Positions 11,850 to 24,563 of a stretch of 64,000 nt of DNA are shown piece after piece. The notes beneath the pieces were generated by a model, which had not been told where the DNA came from, did no database searches, and worked only from the letters and a program-made list of their open reading frames with translations. The stretch spans positions 635,289-699,288 of the forward strand of contig NW_020194644.1 in assembly GCF_002865645.1 (NCBI RefSeq), given 5' to 3'. Origin of the DNA: Hyaloscypha bicolor E (lineage: Eukaryota > Ascomycota > Leotiomycetes > Helotiales > Hyaloscyphaceae). The number at the start of each line of letters is the position of its first letter. Within the stretch, counting starts at the first letter, position 1. Both the position numbers and the translations under genes were made by a program.

Positions 11850-12758
11850 ATGACAACTATCACTGCCGGAACAGTAGAGGTAACTATCCCACCATGGACG
11901 ACCTCGACAAACCTGGGGCCGCTGCCCACAACAGCCTTCCCAAGCGACTGTCTGGCGAGTCTCTGGGACTTCAACACGCCGGCGCTCGGAATGCCATGGA
12001 CGCAGATGACGCAAGGCTGTGCAGCGAGCACATGTTGCCCCTACGGAAACTTCTACACTGAAGCCTGGGCATGGATGACAAGCTACTACTCGCCCGGCGT
12101 CTGTCCCTCTCAATATCGTTCCTGTCACGGGCCCATGCCACCTTCGGCACTGAGCACGGCTCCAGATGAGACGATCGCCTTCTGCTGTCCAACAAGTAAG
12201 TTAAGTTGAGCTCACTTTACACCACACCACCAAAACAAAACCAAGCCAAAGATTCACCTGCTCATGAGCCATGACTGAAAGACTACGGCTGTCCGGCCAG
12301 CGGCTTCTTCCAATACTGCCAGAGTGCGCTCTCGACCGCAACAGCAGTCATCGTCGTCGATAACATTTTGGATCAAAAGACGCTCTCCACATCCACGTGG
12401 ACTCTGGACAGCGACTGGGGGTATTCCTGGCAGGCTGTCTACCCAATCCAAGTTCGCACCGGGGGGTGTCGAGTCGACAGCCGCTCCAACTTCGAAATCT
12501 ACGCCGACAATCACAAGCATACCGAGCACAGTTTCGCTAACGCAGACCTCGACATCGGCCCCTAAGCAGTCAACCCTAAGTCCTGGGGGCATCGCAGGAG
12601 TCTCGGTCTCGATAGGCTGTAGCGTGATTACGATGCTCTTCGGCATTGGCTGGAAGGTGTGGAAGTATCGGAAGCAGCAGAAGGAGAAGGAGAAGGAGAA
12701 GGAGAAGGAGAGAGGGAGACAGGCTCAGACTGAAGCTTCGAATCCTGGCCACAGGTAA
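11850..12758 (+). CDS. Single-pass membrane protein with Cys-rich ectodomain; one intron, one frameshift
   Basis: Exon 1 is 11850-12195 (115 codons plus one base). The intron 12196-12281 has donor GTAAGT, a branch-like CATGACTGA and acceptor AAAG. Exon 2 starts at 12282 in phase (N-Y-G-C-P-A-S-G). The N-terminal part has several Cys (C-C-P-Y-G, F-C-C-P-T) and no clear signal peptide. Then a Ser/Thr/Pro-rich stalk leads to a hydrophobic segment (G-G-I-A-G-V-S-V-S-I-G near residue 215-240) and a K-E-repeat tail encoded by GGAGAA repeats (about 12680-12715). The layout resembles fungal surface or sensor proteins. The frame before the G6 run at 12461-12466 and the frame carrying the stalk and TM differ by one base, so the gene is either a recent pseudogene or carries an assembly error there. 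Confidence 0.65.
12196..12281 (+). other. Spliceosomal intron, 86 bp
   Basis: Donor AA|GTAAGT, branch-like TGACTGA about 5-10 bases before the acceptor, acceptor GAAAG|AC. Removing it joins phase-1 exons without a stop. Confidence 0.75.
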
Positions 12759-13316
12759 GGATATTTTGAATAATAGAAAAGTTCGAAGTGATTTAGGGAG
12801 AAACCGTAGGGTAAAGGAGATTTAAAGTATTAGTAAGATAATTATTAATAGCTTAATAAATTATTGAATATTATATATAAATTCTTATTTAATTACTTTT
12901 ATAAAAAGCTTACTTTTAACTTATTAAAAGCTGGGTTTTAGTTACGCGCATTAGGCTAGTTAATATAGGCAAAAACTATTTAAGCTATTCAAGCTACTCT
13001 AGAGTAATCTTAAGTAATCTTGAGTAAAGTAGAATAGAGTACTACTTTAGAGTAACTTAAAAGTAGTTATATACAAGTTATATAAATATAATAAATAAGG
13101 TATTTATTACGTAATATTATGTAATTTAAACTAGAGCTTATATAAGACTACTTAAATACTACTTTTTTTAATTTTTATAAAAAACAGATTTCTCTTCTCG
13201 AAATCTTTTCTTTTTTTCTTTTTTACTTTTTTTTTACTTCTTTTAATTCGTCTTTAAATAACTCTAGCTTTTTAAATAAAATATTATTTTAATAATATTT
13301 TTATTAAGTCTATTAT
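12759..13316. other. Transition from normal to RIP-type DNA, no gene
   Basis: Composition drifts from mixed to AT-rich. It holds short repeats of AGTAATCTT/CTCTAGAGTA type at about 13000-13060 and pyrimidine-rich tracts at 13180-13250. No coding capacity recognised. Confidence 0.5.
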
Positions 13317-13502
13317 TATTAAAAATATATCCCTTAGTCTAGCATAATCTAATAAGAAAATAATATAATAAGAGTAAAGGCAAGAAAGAAAACTCAATTA
13401 TATTAATTAAAAAAAGAAAAAGAGAAAAAGAGAATTCAGATTCTTATAAAGCTATAATTTTACTAGTTTATATAATAGTATTATATCTATATATAATACT
13501 AT
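13317..13502 (-). repeat. 3' LTR of copia 1
   Basis: Matches 18946-19083 over most of its length, with extra purine-rich sequence at about 13410-13430. A purine tract lies beside it on the internal side. Confidence 0.6.
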
Positions 13503-16500
13503 TAACCTATTTTCTTAATACTTCTTTTTAGGATATATTCTTTTAAATATATTAGTTTTATACTTCTGTTTCTCTAGCTTTTCTATTTCCGATTACTTCT
13601 AGTATTTTCTTAAATCTTTTAAAAACTATTCTAAATAGTGATTTTATTATTTCATTAGTAATTATTTTAGTTATAGAAATATAGGTTATTTGGGCCTTTT
13701 ATATCTTTACTAGACCTCGAATAAAGTAATAGCTAATTATAATATACTTGAAATAATTACAAAAGCAAGGATTTTTAGCTAAAATAATTACTTTCTAATT
13801 ATTTTCTAGTATATAAATCTTGATTTTATTCTCTCTAATATATTATAGTTAATCTAAGTTTCTAAAGATTTATATAATATATTACTCTTATTTTATATAT
13901 ATAATAAATACTATATATTCTAATTTATAGCTTGAAGTAATTACTAAATATTACTTCTTATTTAATTATAAGATTAGCCCTTTATAAAATATTATAATAT
14001 ATTCTTTAATATTTTTCTAATTAGATTTATTACTAGCCTAATTAATATTAAAATAAAGAATAAAATACTTAAACTTTTCTCTAAAACTATAGCGAATTTT
14101 CTAGTTTAATATAAATTAAAGATATTTTATTAGATTCTTAAATATATATTTATAATACTCGATTAGATTACTTATAAATTATATTAATATACTAAATATA
14201 AATATTATATTCGAATAAATTAATATTATTATAAATATAAGATATCTAATATCTTACTAGTATTTTATAATATTAATTCTTTTATTTTTTTTAAAATAAT
14301 TATTTATAATAACTTATAATTTAATACCGGAATAGATTTCTTTTTATAAGACTTTTATATAATTAAAAAGTAATTAAAAACTATTACTAAGTACTATTCT
14401 TAATTAAAATAAATAATATAATTCTTTTTATTTCTAATAATTTTATAGCTAAAAATCTTAGAGATTTCTTTTAAAGACTTGGCCTTAAATCTATTAAATA
14501 ATTAAGTAAAGAACTAGTTTATATCTAACTTGTTTTTTATAATAATAATAATATTATTAATATAAATAAGGAGCTTAATACCTTAATTTATATATATATA
14601 TATATATATATATAAATACGAGTCAGCTAAATTTTATATAAAACCCTAATCTTTTATTTTTTAGTAAATTAGTTAGTTCTAGTTCCGAGCGACTTGCTTT
14701 AGTTTATATAAGTTTTATAGTACCTCAAGTATAAATCCGTTCTTAATATTTATATTTCAAGAAAGCTTTAAATAAATCTTTTTCTTTAAATATAATTCTA
14801 AAAATATATTCTTAATATTAAACTAGTAATACTTTAAGTTTTCTTTAATAATTATTACTAGAAAAAGTTAGAATATTTTTATTTTTATTATTAAAGTAAA
14901 TATCTAGTTATAATCTTTATTTCTAATTTATATAAATTCTCGTATATTAGTTTTATTTTATATTATTTAACTTCTTTATTAATAATAAGTTCAATATTAA
15001 AAACCTATTTATAATTAACTAAATTAGCCTCTTTTAAAAAAAGAACTTCTTTTTAAGAGTTATTTTCTAAGAATTAAATTATTTTATTTATAATTACTTG
15101 CTTTTAAAACTTGCTATATATAAGGTTATTTATTACTTTTTTATAAAACATTGAAATTAGAATTCTAGTCTTTACTTTTATTATAAGTATATAATTAAGA
15201 ATTTCTTTTATTACTAGCTAGTTATTTAATAATATCTAGTTTTTATTCTAAAAATAAATAATTATAACTCGAATAACCTTTATTAAATACTTACTTTTCT
15301 TAATATCTTTTTTTCTTTTTCGTTTAAAATATCTAATAAAGTATTAGTAAGTTATATTTATATTTAATATAATATTTATATCTAGTTAATTAATTACTAT
15401 ATCTTTAAAATATCCGAAATAGAATTATTAGATTTAATATTTGCGGCTAATAATTATATAATTGCTTTCTTATATATAAAGATCTAAAATATTAGTATTA
15501 TTAAGGCTTAATTTATATTATTAAAAACAAGAAATGAAATTAAGTTATTTTATAATCCGGTAATTAGTTATTTATAAGAATTAGCATTTTGCTTATTATT
15601 ATTCTATTTCTTATAAATAATTAATTTAGTATTACTATTTTTTATATTTGCTTTTATAAAGCTTAAAACATTTATTGGGCCTTAATATAATAAAATAATT
15701 ATTTATAAAATTGAACTTGGCTTTTTTATAAGTATTTTTACTAAAGAAACATATTTTTTTAATTAGCTAATTACTAATTAATCTGCTACTATATTTGATA
15801 TATTATATAAGCTATTTGAGCCTTATAATTACAAGTTAATTATACTTCTTTTAATAAGTTAATTAATTTATATAATATTATATTTAATTACTTATTCATA
15901 TTCTGGAAAATATACTTGAAAATACTTTATAATTTCTTTTTTATATTTTATAAATATATTTATTTACCTAGAATTAATAAGCTTATTTTTATATTTATAT
16001 TTATTTATAAACTTCTTATTTTTATAAAAGAAGCACTTATATTTCTATATTTGAATATAATTAATTCTTGGCTTTTTATTAGAAAATACTTATTTGGAAT
16101 AGATTCTTTTATTATTTAGCTTTAGCTTATTATATATATAATTTCAAATATAATAATTTGCTTTAATAAATTTATTTCAAAACTCTAGTAATAGATTTGC
16201 TTCTTTTAATAAAGTATATATATTATTCTTTATAGTTTATATACTTCTTTTAGCTAGTTTATTCTAGTATAATAATACTACTATTATACTTTATAATTTC
16301 ATATCTTTATAAATCTTTTAGTCTTATATTACCTTAAAAGTTCCGGGATATTATTTAATTATATTTCCTTAATTAGTTTCTTTATCTTGTATTTAATATT
16401 AAGCTTTTAAGTTTATAAGTATTTCATAATTATATACTTTAATTTTGTTAGTAAGATTTATTTATTTAATATTATATTATTAAAAATAAAAATAAAGTAA

Positions 16501-17280
16501 TTATAGCTATTAATAGAAATTGAAAATAGACTTGCTATATTAAATTGAATTAAAGCTAAAATTATAATCTTTTATAAACTAAATGTTTTCGAGATCTTAT
16601 TTTTTTTTTATTAAAAAATAAATCTCGCAAAGTTTAATATTATATAAAATCTAAGTTATTTTATTAAGAGTTATAATTTTGTAAAAATAATATAGTTTAT
16701 TTAATTTAAAATAACTAAATCTCTTATATATAAGCTTATATCTAGTAATAGTAAGTACTTCTATTAAAGTCTAATATAAATAAATAATTAAAGGGTTTGA
16801 ATTCTTTTTTTCTTATTTAGTACTTTTATTTTTAATTTCCTTTATATAGCCTTATAATTAGCTACTTGCGAGAATTAGTATTTAATATATTAATTTTAGT
16901 TAATATAAATATAACTTGTTTTTTTTCTTTTTTTCTAATATTATATATAAAATAAAATAAAGTTTATTAATTATTTTTGTTTTAATAATTATTTTTATTT
17001 TAAATCTAAAATATAATTTCTTACAACTAATTTCTTTTTTAAGACCTGCTTTATATAAGTGCCTTATAAATAAGAGACTAATATCTAGATCTAATATAAA
17101 GAAATAATTAGAAACTAATATTAAATTTCTTTTTATTTTATATATAATACTTTTTCTTTAATCTAAATTAGTATATATTTAATAAGAACTAGTACGAACT
17201 TAAAACAAAAAAATTAGTTAGTTATATATATAATATAAGTTAAATTAAGTAGCTAGAAGCCCAGATATTTACTAATATTA
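13503..17280 (-). pseudogene. Decayed copia pol (integrase/RT/RNase H)
   Basis: The RT catalytic box L-Y-V-D-D reads L-I-Y-I-N-N at about 14550-14590 followed by I-I-I-I. The RNase H C-terminal block K-H-I-D-I-R-Y-H-F-I-R is visible as K-Y-I-I-I-S-Y-Y-F-I-R at about 13680-13760. Both lie on the minus strand in the order expected for Ty1/copia. Stops are very frequent. Integrase and gag limits could not be set by eye. Confidence 0.7.
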
Positions 17281-17565
17281 TAATGGGGATTTGATTATTA
17301 TATGGATTTCGGACCATATATAGGCGTTGGATGCGTGGGTGGAGGTAAAGAGGGTAGGAAGCTAAATAAGTAGAAGTAATAATCTTAAGACTCTCAGTAC
17401 CAGTAACGAAATAATACGAATGGTCAAAAATAAGGGGCTCCGAAGGTTGATGTATTGGGAAGGCTAATCGTACGTATGGACGGAGATCTTATGCAACCCC
17501 TTAAACTAGCGCCAGCATGCCTGGGAAGCAGGACACGTGACGGTAGTCACGGGACAAGAGAGAAA
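17281..17565. other. Non-RIP GC island inside copia 1
   Basis: About 280 bp of ordinary composition (CpA/TpG present) interrupts the AT-rich element. Contains CACGTGAC at 17534 and a G-rich purine stretch at about 17335-17365. No convincing coding frame. Could be a piece of another LTR or of pre-insertion DNA. Confidence 0.5.
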
Positions 17566-18945
17566 AAACCCCACTATAATATTATCTTAAGAAAGCAAAA
17601 TAGTTTAAATTTTGGCATTTATTTTAGAATCGAACTTTTTAGTAAATATAATATCTTACTTGAAATTATTAATAGTTACTAGAGCCTTGGCCTTTCTAAA
17701 TAGCTTTAGTAATAGCTTTTTTAATTATTTAAATAAAATGCTTTTCTAAAACAAGAAATAAATTTTTTTTTTAATTAGCTTTAATAGCTTTATATATAAT
17801 ACTAAAATATAAATAATTATATATAAAGTAATTATATCTTTTATATATATAATATCTTGCTTCTTTATTCTCTAAGAAATTAAATTAATAATAATAATAA
17901 TATAAAGGAAAATAGCTATAAGTATTATAAGTAATAAAAGTATTCTCTAATATAATATATATTTTAAAGCTATTTTCCTTATTTATAAGATTTTTAATCT
18001 TTTTATTAATATTATATATTACTTTATATTAAATATTATAAATAATATAAAGTCGAGATATATATTCTTTATTATAAGATTTATAATACTAAGTTTATAA
18101 TAGTATTTCTTTGTTTTAGCTTATTTAAAATATATTTGCTTTTCTTTTATATATTTAAAGCTTTAAATCTTTTAAATTATTATTATAACTTTAATTAAAA
18201 AAGATTAATAATATTTTATTTTAGGAAATTACTATATTACTTTAATATAAATTAGCTTATTAATTTTAGTAATATCTTTATTAGAAAGTAATTAAATAAT
18301 ATAATATAAGATAATAGCTTTATTTTTATTATATTAAGTAAGCTTCTTTTTAAGTTTCTCGAAGTTCTTCTCGAGCTTTAATTTTATTATTTTCTTTATT
18401 ACTTTATTAATCTTATTCTTATCTTTTCTTTTAATTAGTATATTAGATATTATAAATATTATACTTATAATATATATGTTTTTATCTAGTTTAATAATAT
18501 ATTAGACTTCTTTAATATAAAGCTTTAGTAATATCTTGTGAAATTATATTTTATAATTTAATTAGATTAAAAGCTTAAGCTTAGAAATATATTCTTTATT
18601 ATTTATAATAATATATTCTATAATTATAAAATTATAAATAATAAAAATAAAAGTATTTATAACTTACTAACTATATTTACTTATTAATATATTATTATTT
18701 TTCTTTATATCTTTAGCTTAATAATTTGCGGTTTTTTCTTATATTTTTAGCTTAACAAATTCCTGTTTTCTCTTATATTAAATATTATAGTATTTGCTCG
18801 AGTTCTTTTATAAAGCTTTATAATAAGGGTTATGTTTTCTCTTATATTAATTATATAATACCTTTATATAATATAAATAAAGTATTTAATATATAGTTTC
18901 CCTAAATATTTAAGTAAATTAAAGCTTTATAACTTATTAAAAATA

Positions 18946-19083
18946 TATTTCTTAATCTAATATAACTTAATAAAGAAATAATATAATAGAAATAAAAGGA
19001 AAGAAAAGAGAGATCCCAAACTCTTATAAAGCTGCAATTTTACTAGTTTATATAATAGTACTATATTTATATATAATATTATA
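18946..19083 (-). repeat. 5' LTR of copia 1
   Basis: Matches 13317-13502 and contains a TATATATAAATATAG promoter-like stretch on the minus strand. Confidence 0.6.
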
Positions 19084-22000
19084 TAACTTGTTTTTTTAAT
19101 AATTATATAATTTAAATAATAAAAGTACTTTAAAAAAATAGTTTGCCTTTAATAATTAAGGAAGCCTAAAAATATATTAAGGTTTTACTTATAATAGCAA
19201 AAATAAAGTAATAAAATAAGGCTTAAAAATTAAAAATTTTAATGTTTTAAGAATCTAAAGCTAAGAAGAGAAGAGCGAGTAAGGTGTGGTAGTAAATAAG
19301 TAAATATGGCCGAGATTATTAAAATACCAAGCTTAATTTAAAACCCGAGCTTAATTTAAACTATAGTTTGAAACTTTAGCTATTTATATATATTTTTCTA
19401 ATAAACTTCTACTATTTTAATTAATAAATAATATATTTATAACTTAATTTTCTCGGGAATATTATTACTGAATTTAGATAAATATAATAATAGTTTCAAA
19501 TTCTTTAATAAATATATAAATATATATTAGATCTTTTATTATTTTCTTTATAGCTTATTAATTAATTAATTATATTTTATTTATTATTTGCTTTTATATT
19601 TGTATTTGCCTTATTAATACTCGAATAGCTTTTAAAGAAAAAAATATATAATTATATATAAGTTTTAATAAGGCTATATTTTTTTTATTTTTTTTATTTA
19701 TTTAAAAAATAGCTCGAATTTTTTATTAGAAAATCTATAATTTCTTTATAATAAATTTCTTTATAAATAGTATTATATTAATAAATATATTAATAACTAG
19801 AACTATAATTAGAATTATAATTAGATTAGTTTTATTTATTTTTTAATATTAGTTTTATATTTCTAAATTAATTTTTTTTTAATTATATTATCTAGTAATA
19901 TAATTTAATATTAGAATTAAGCTCTTTTTATATAAAATTAGCTATATTAATTAAAAATATTTTAATTATATCTTGCTTGAAATTTAGGCTTTATAATAAA
20001 AACTCTTTATTTTAAATTATTTTCTTATTTACTAATATTAATATTTAATTCTTTATTTAAAGATATATAAGCCATTCTTATATAAAGTTAATAATAGTTT
20101 AAATCTAGTTATTTCTTTTTATAAAATTATAACTTCAGTTTAAAGTCTAGTATTTTAAGTTTAATTTTTAATTTTTTAAGCTTTTAGCTTAGCTTTTTAT
20201 AATTTGAATCTTCTAATATAATAGAAATTAAGCTAATATATAATATAATTATATATTCTTATATAATTTCTTAATTCTTCTTTTCTTTTTATATTTGGGT
20301 TTTATTTTTTTTATAAGATAAATATTAAGTAATTTAATATATATTTTATTTATATAATATTTCTTTAATTTATAAATACTTCTAATCGAATTCTTATTAT
20401 ATATTATATTTTCTTTTAATTTTTTTTTACTAATAATTATAGCCTATTTTATTCTTTTATAATATAAAAAAGCAAATAAACTAAAGAATTTTATATTTAC
20501 TTTTATATATAAAGCCAAATATCTAATATATTTCTTTTAAATAAAAATAAAAGAGAGAAAATTATAGGAAAAAATAGATATTTAAATAATAAATAAGTTT
20601 AAAAGGCTTTAAATAACTTCGAAACTAGTATTTATATAAAGATATTAAATCTAATAATATAAAGAATAATATTATTCTTATAATAAATTATTATATTTAC
20701 TTTTATATTTATATAATAAAAATAGCTTAATATAATAAAAAAGAAAGTTAAGAAAAAGAAATTACTAGAAATAATAAATATATTTACAAGCTTATATAGC
20801 TCTTTTTCTTTCTTTTATATATTTTATTAATTAGAAATTATATTATAATTTTAGCTTTATAAAATTTAGTTTCATACGATTTTATAGCCCTAAAAACTAA
20901 ATATTAGTAATATTAATATAATTAAAAAGTTTAGTTATATATTATATATTTTATATTTTATAGTAAAACTAATTTCTTATAAGAAGTATTATTTTATATA
21001 TATTTTATTTTATAATAAAAACTAATTTCTTATAAGAAATATTAATTTATATATAGTTTTTATAATTACTTTTATAATTCTATAATTGAGCTTTTTTATT
21101 TAATTAATATATATTATTTATTTATCTAATTTCTTTTCTTATTCTCAAAAATATTATTTTAATAAATTTTCTTCGAATAATTCTTTTAGTAAAACTGCTT
21201 TCATTTGGGTTTTAATTAATATAATAATTCTTTTTAATAATTTCAAAAAGAGAAAATATATTAAATAAATTATAATTCTCTTTTTATTTATTTTTTGCCT
21301 CAAATAATTATTATAAAATAAATTAAAAAGTAATACTTGCCTTAAAACTATATTTTCTTTTATAATATAATATTAGAATAAAAAGAAAATAATTTATAAT
21401 TATTATTAATAAAAAACTAAAGCAAATAGAAAATATTTTCTATTACTAATTATTATAATTTAAATATTAAATATTAAGTTTATATAAGCTTTCAAATTCT
21501 TAAATTTTCTAAATTAATTTAAGCTATTTTTATTATAAAAATATAATATTTATTCCAGAAATTTTCTAGTATTTTTCTAATAATTTATTTATTTTAAAGA
21601 ACTAAATTACTTAAAAATATATTTATATTCTTATATAAGAAAATATTATAATAAGCTAGATCTAAATTATTTATACTTTATAAAGTAATAGAGGCAATTA
21701 TATATAATATGTTTTTAATTAAATATTACTTTTATATTTTAATTTTCTATTATTTTTATTATAATAATATTACTTAAATTAAATAAATTTCTTAAATTTA
21801 GTATTTTTTATAATATTTGTATTTATTAAATATAGCCATATATATAATATTTAAATTTAGTAATTGCTTTATATAAAAGTACTAATAATTGAAATATATT
21901 TAATATTAGCTTTAAATAATTAATTTTAATTTAATTCTTTTTTTTAATTTACTTAAAATTCATTTTTAGCTTTTTTTTATATAAGTCTAATTAAAGTACA

Positions 22001-22659
22001 AACTATATTTCTCGGGTTATTATTATAATAATTCTTATATATATTTAATGAATTCTTGAAATAATATTTCTAAAATATTTTATATTTAAATACTTTATAA
22101 AACTTTTAATTAAACTAATATAATATTATTAAAGAATACTAGACTTTTTATTAATTTTCTCTAATATTATTAGTTATTAATTAATATATTAAAAGAACTT
22201 TAAAAAGCATATTTATTATATAATATTATATTTATAATAACTTGTAATTTATTAAGCTCGAAATATTTCTTAAATAATTTAAATATATTACTAATATTTT
22301 CTAGTTATTAATTAAGTTATAACTAGTAGCTTAGCTTTAAATATTTAATATAAAAAAGCTATTATTAATATATAAAATATAGTTTTTATTTTAAATTAAA
22401 TTTTTATTTAATAACTTTTATAATAAGCTTATTATCTTTAATTTCTTAGTTTAATTATATTATTACTTCTTTTATTATTTTATATATAGTAATTATTTTT
22501 ATTATTTAAAAACGTTTTTTTTATAAATTATTCTAATAAGTATAAAGTATATTAATTTATATTATTAATATCTGCTTTTTAAATCTTAAATAATATAAAG
22601 TTTATTAAAGACTTTTATATATTTAAACTTTAACTTTATTTAAAATAATTATTAATATA
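19084..22659. other. RIP-saturated DNA, origin unassigned
   Basis: Extremely AT-rich with almost no CpA. Translation of both strands by eye gave no recognisable transposase, RT or integrase block. A small less-mutated patch sits at about 19245-19345. Probably one or more decayed transposons. Confidence 0.5.
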
Positions 22660-22770
22660 GCTATTACTTCGGGAGTCACGTGTTTAGTTACGGGACTCGA
22701 AGGCAATGGGATATAGGCAATAAAATATAGGTAATAGAATATAAAATATAAGATATAGTTTTATAACCTC
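22660..22770 (-). repeat. LTR fragment with 14-bp minisatellite
   Basis: On the plus strand, four 14-bp units run GGCAATGGGATATA, GGCAATAAAATATA, GGTAATAGAATATA, AAATATAAGATATA at about 22703-22758. They are progressively mutated forms of the reverse complement of CATGTCCCGTTGCC, the repeat in the 5' LTR at 24235. A CACGTG lies at 22677. This appears to be a relic LTR of the same gypsy family on the opposite strand. Confidence 0.6.
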
Positions 22771-23025
22771 GTATTTTATAAGTAACTTAATTAGTAATTA
22801 GTTTTTATTAGGCTTAATAAATTTAGGAATTATATATTAATGTTATAATTCTTACTTCTAAATATTAATTACTTTATTAACTTCATATAAATAATATTTT
22901 ATAATTATATAATAATATTACATATTTTTAGTAAACTAATACTAATTAGTTTATATATATAAATTAGAAAGAATTAAGCTATACTTGCCTAAGATTTAAT
23001 TATTTAGGAATAAAGCTATTATTTA

Positions 23026-23205
23026 TATTAAAGAGGAAATAACTAATAATTCTATTACCTCTAATTCGATTATATAAGCAAAAAAGATATTTAATTTTAC
23101 TAAGGCCTAATTATATTATATTAAAGAAAGAAATAACTATTAGTTCTATTATTTATAATTCGGTTATATAGGCAAAAAGGGCATTTAATTTTGCCAAATA
23201 TTAAA
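23026..23205. repeat. 93-bp tandem duplication
   Basis: Two adjacent copies (start 23026 and 23119) share TATTAAAG, GAAATAACTA, TTCTATTA, TTATATA-GCAAAAA and TTTAATTTT blocks, diverged by transition-type changes. The period of 93 bp equals 31 codons, but no reading frame was identified. Confidence 0.7.
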
Positions 23206-24229
23206 ACAATTAGCTATTAAACTATTTCATTCTATTTTTATTTAACTTCTATAAAATTCTCTTAAAAACTACTTTTTTTTTTAAACCTCTAGGGCTTTTA
23301 AGCTTTAGAACTATTAAGCTTTCCCGGAATCTCGATATTTCACTTCCTAAATTTCTTGTTATAAACGAAATTTTTACTTTAAATATAATACTTTCTATAA
23401 ATTACTTATTTTATAAACCATTCTTTTCTTTATAAATCTATTTTTCTTATAAATTACTGTATCTTAAACTGGATACAAGCCTATAAAATATATAATAACG
23501 GAACTTATTATAATAGATAATTCCTTTATTAGATTAGTTTAATTTAATTACTTTATATAAAATAATAATTTTAAGGAAATAATAAAGAAATAAAAATATG
23601 AAATTAATTTACTTATTACTAGATTAAATAAAATAACTAAATTCTTAAATACTAAGCTATTTTAATATATTCTTTATAAAATAATTAATAATAATTTTTG
23701 GGAATTATTTAAATATAACTTTAAGAACTTTACTTATTAAGGGAACTTTAATAAATTTAAATTTCCGGAAATATAATATCTATATAAGATTCTTTAATAT
23801 AGTAGTATATTTATATAATAAAATAGTAGTATTAATATTATTGCAAATACTTTATTTATTATTATTAAGGAACATATATAATATATATAAATAAATAAGA
23901 ATATATTAGAGGCTAGATTAGATCTTTAGAAGAAACTAATTTTATTAGGCTTTATAATTCTTATAAAGAATAAGTATCTAGAATTATTTATTTTTAAAAT
24001 TCCTATATTACTATTATTATTTGTATTATTTTTTTCTCTTTTATTATTATATCTTATATTTTTACCAGATTTAGAAACTAATATAAAAGCTCTAAAAGCA
24101 AGAAATATAGGAAATAATATACTTTTACTAGTTTTATTATTACTATTATAACTATATTTAAATATCTCCTAATTATCTTCTTTACCTTTAATTACTAGAT
24201 TTATTGGGAAAATAATTAAGATTTATATT
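23206..24229 (+). other. RIP-decayed DNA with a gag-like trace
   Basis: Between 23540 and 24130 the plus strand gives broken peptides (for example F-W-E-L-F-K-Y-N-F-K-N-F) suggestive of a retrotransposon gag, but no diagnostic motif. No intact gene. Confidence 0.35.
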
Positions 24230-24234
24230 AAAAA

Positions 24235-24563
24235 TGTTATAATTCAGCTCTCGACCTCGTTAGCTGACATGGTTACCTGACCGTTGCCCATGTCCCGTTA
24301 CCTATATCTCATTGCTCATGTCCCGTTGCCCATGTCCCGTTGCCTTCTAGACGTATGTGACGAGGCCGCCTCACTAGGGAAGCATGCTTGGAATGCACTG
24401 GAGATATTTAGAAGGCTAAGCCCCTTGTGGACTAGCGCACTGTGGGGTGCATATACTCCCTCGCAGCCTCCTGTATTCCAGTTTTCCCTTCCTTAGCTTT
24501 GAATCGTCTTCGTAAGGGACCTTCTACCTTGCTTTCCAAGCCCTGAATGCCGTACCCCTAATA
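24235..24563 (+). repeat. 5' LTR of gypsy 2, not RIP-mutated
   Basis: Normal composition, with a 14-bp minisatellite near its start, a CATATAC promoter-like site at about 24451 and a pyrimidine-rich stretch after it. Its counterpart at 30835-31177 shows the same sequence with C-to-T and G-to-A changes throughout. If the AAAAA match is chance, the LTR could be longer and the right copy truncated. Confidence 0.8.
24275..24348 (+). repeat. 14-bp minisatellite CATGTCCCGTTGCC
   Basis: About five direct units, some variant (TTACCTATATCTCATTGCT region), within the LTR. The RIP-mutated equivalents are at 30885-30960 and, inverted, at 22703-22758. Confidence 0.8.

Larger units (their letters stand above)
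13317..19083 (-). mobile_element. Ty1/copia retrotransposon 1, RIP-inactivated
   Basis: Read on the minus strand: a 5' LTR-like repeat at 18946-19083, pol with RT and RNase H, then a 3' LTR-like repeat at 13317-13502. The two repeats share, for example, CTTATAAAGCT followed by AATTTTACTAGTTTATATAA. Just inside the 5' LTR on the minus strand, AGTTATAAAGCTTTA resembles the initiator-Met tRNA primer site GGTTATCAGAGC. Order RT before RNase H at the 3' end fits copia. Outer limits are approximate because no target duplication was resolved. A non-RIP island at 17281-17565 lies inside and may be an insertion. Confidence 0.72.

Noticed and set aside
11823..12128. N-terminal extension of the ankyrin ORF on the minus strand
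   Set aside because: It is antisense to exon 1 of the membrane-protein gene, is Arg/Cys-rich without domain features, and shadows a well-supported exon.
15916..16119. 67-codon plus-strand ORF
   Set aside because: Composed of Ile/Leu/Phe/Tyr/Lys only, as any AT-saturated frame would be; it lies antisense to the decayed copia pol.
17455..17682. 75-codon ORF crossing the GC island edge
   Set aside because: Half lies in RIP-type DNA, no recognisable features, and no homologous frame in the neighbouring element.
22980..23205. CRISPR-like array
   Set aside because: Only two adjacent 93-bp copies without spacers, in a eukaryotic RIP region.
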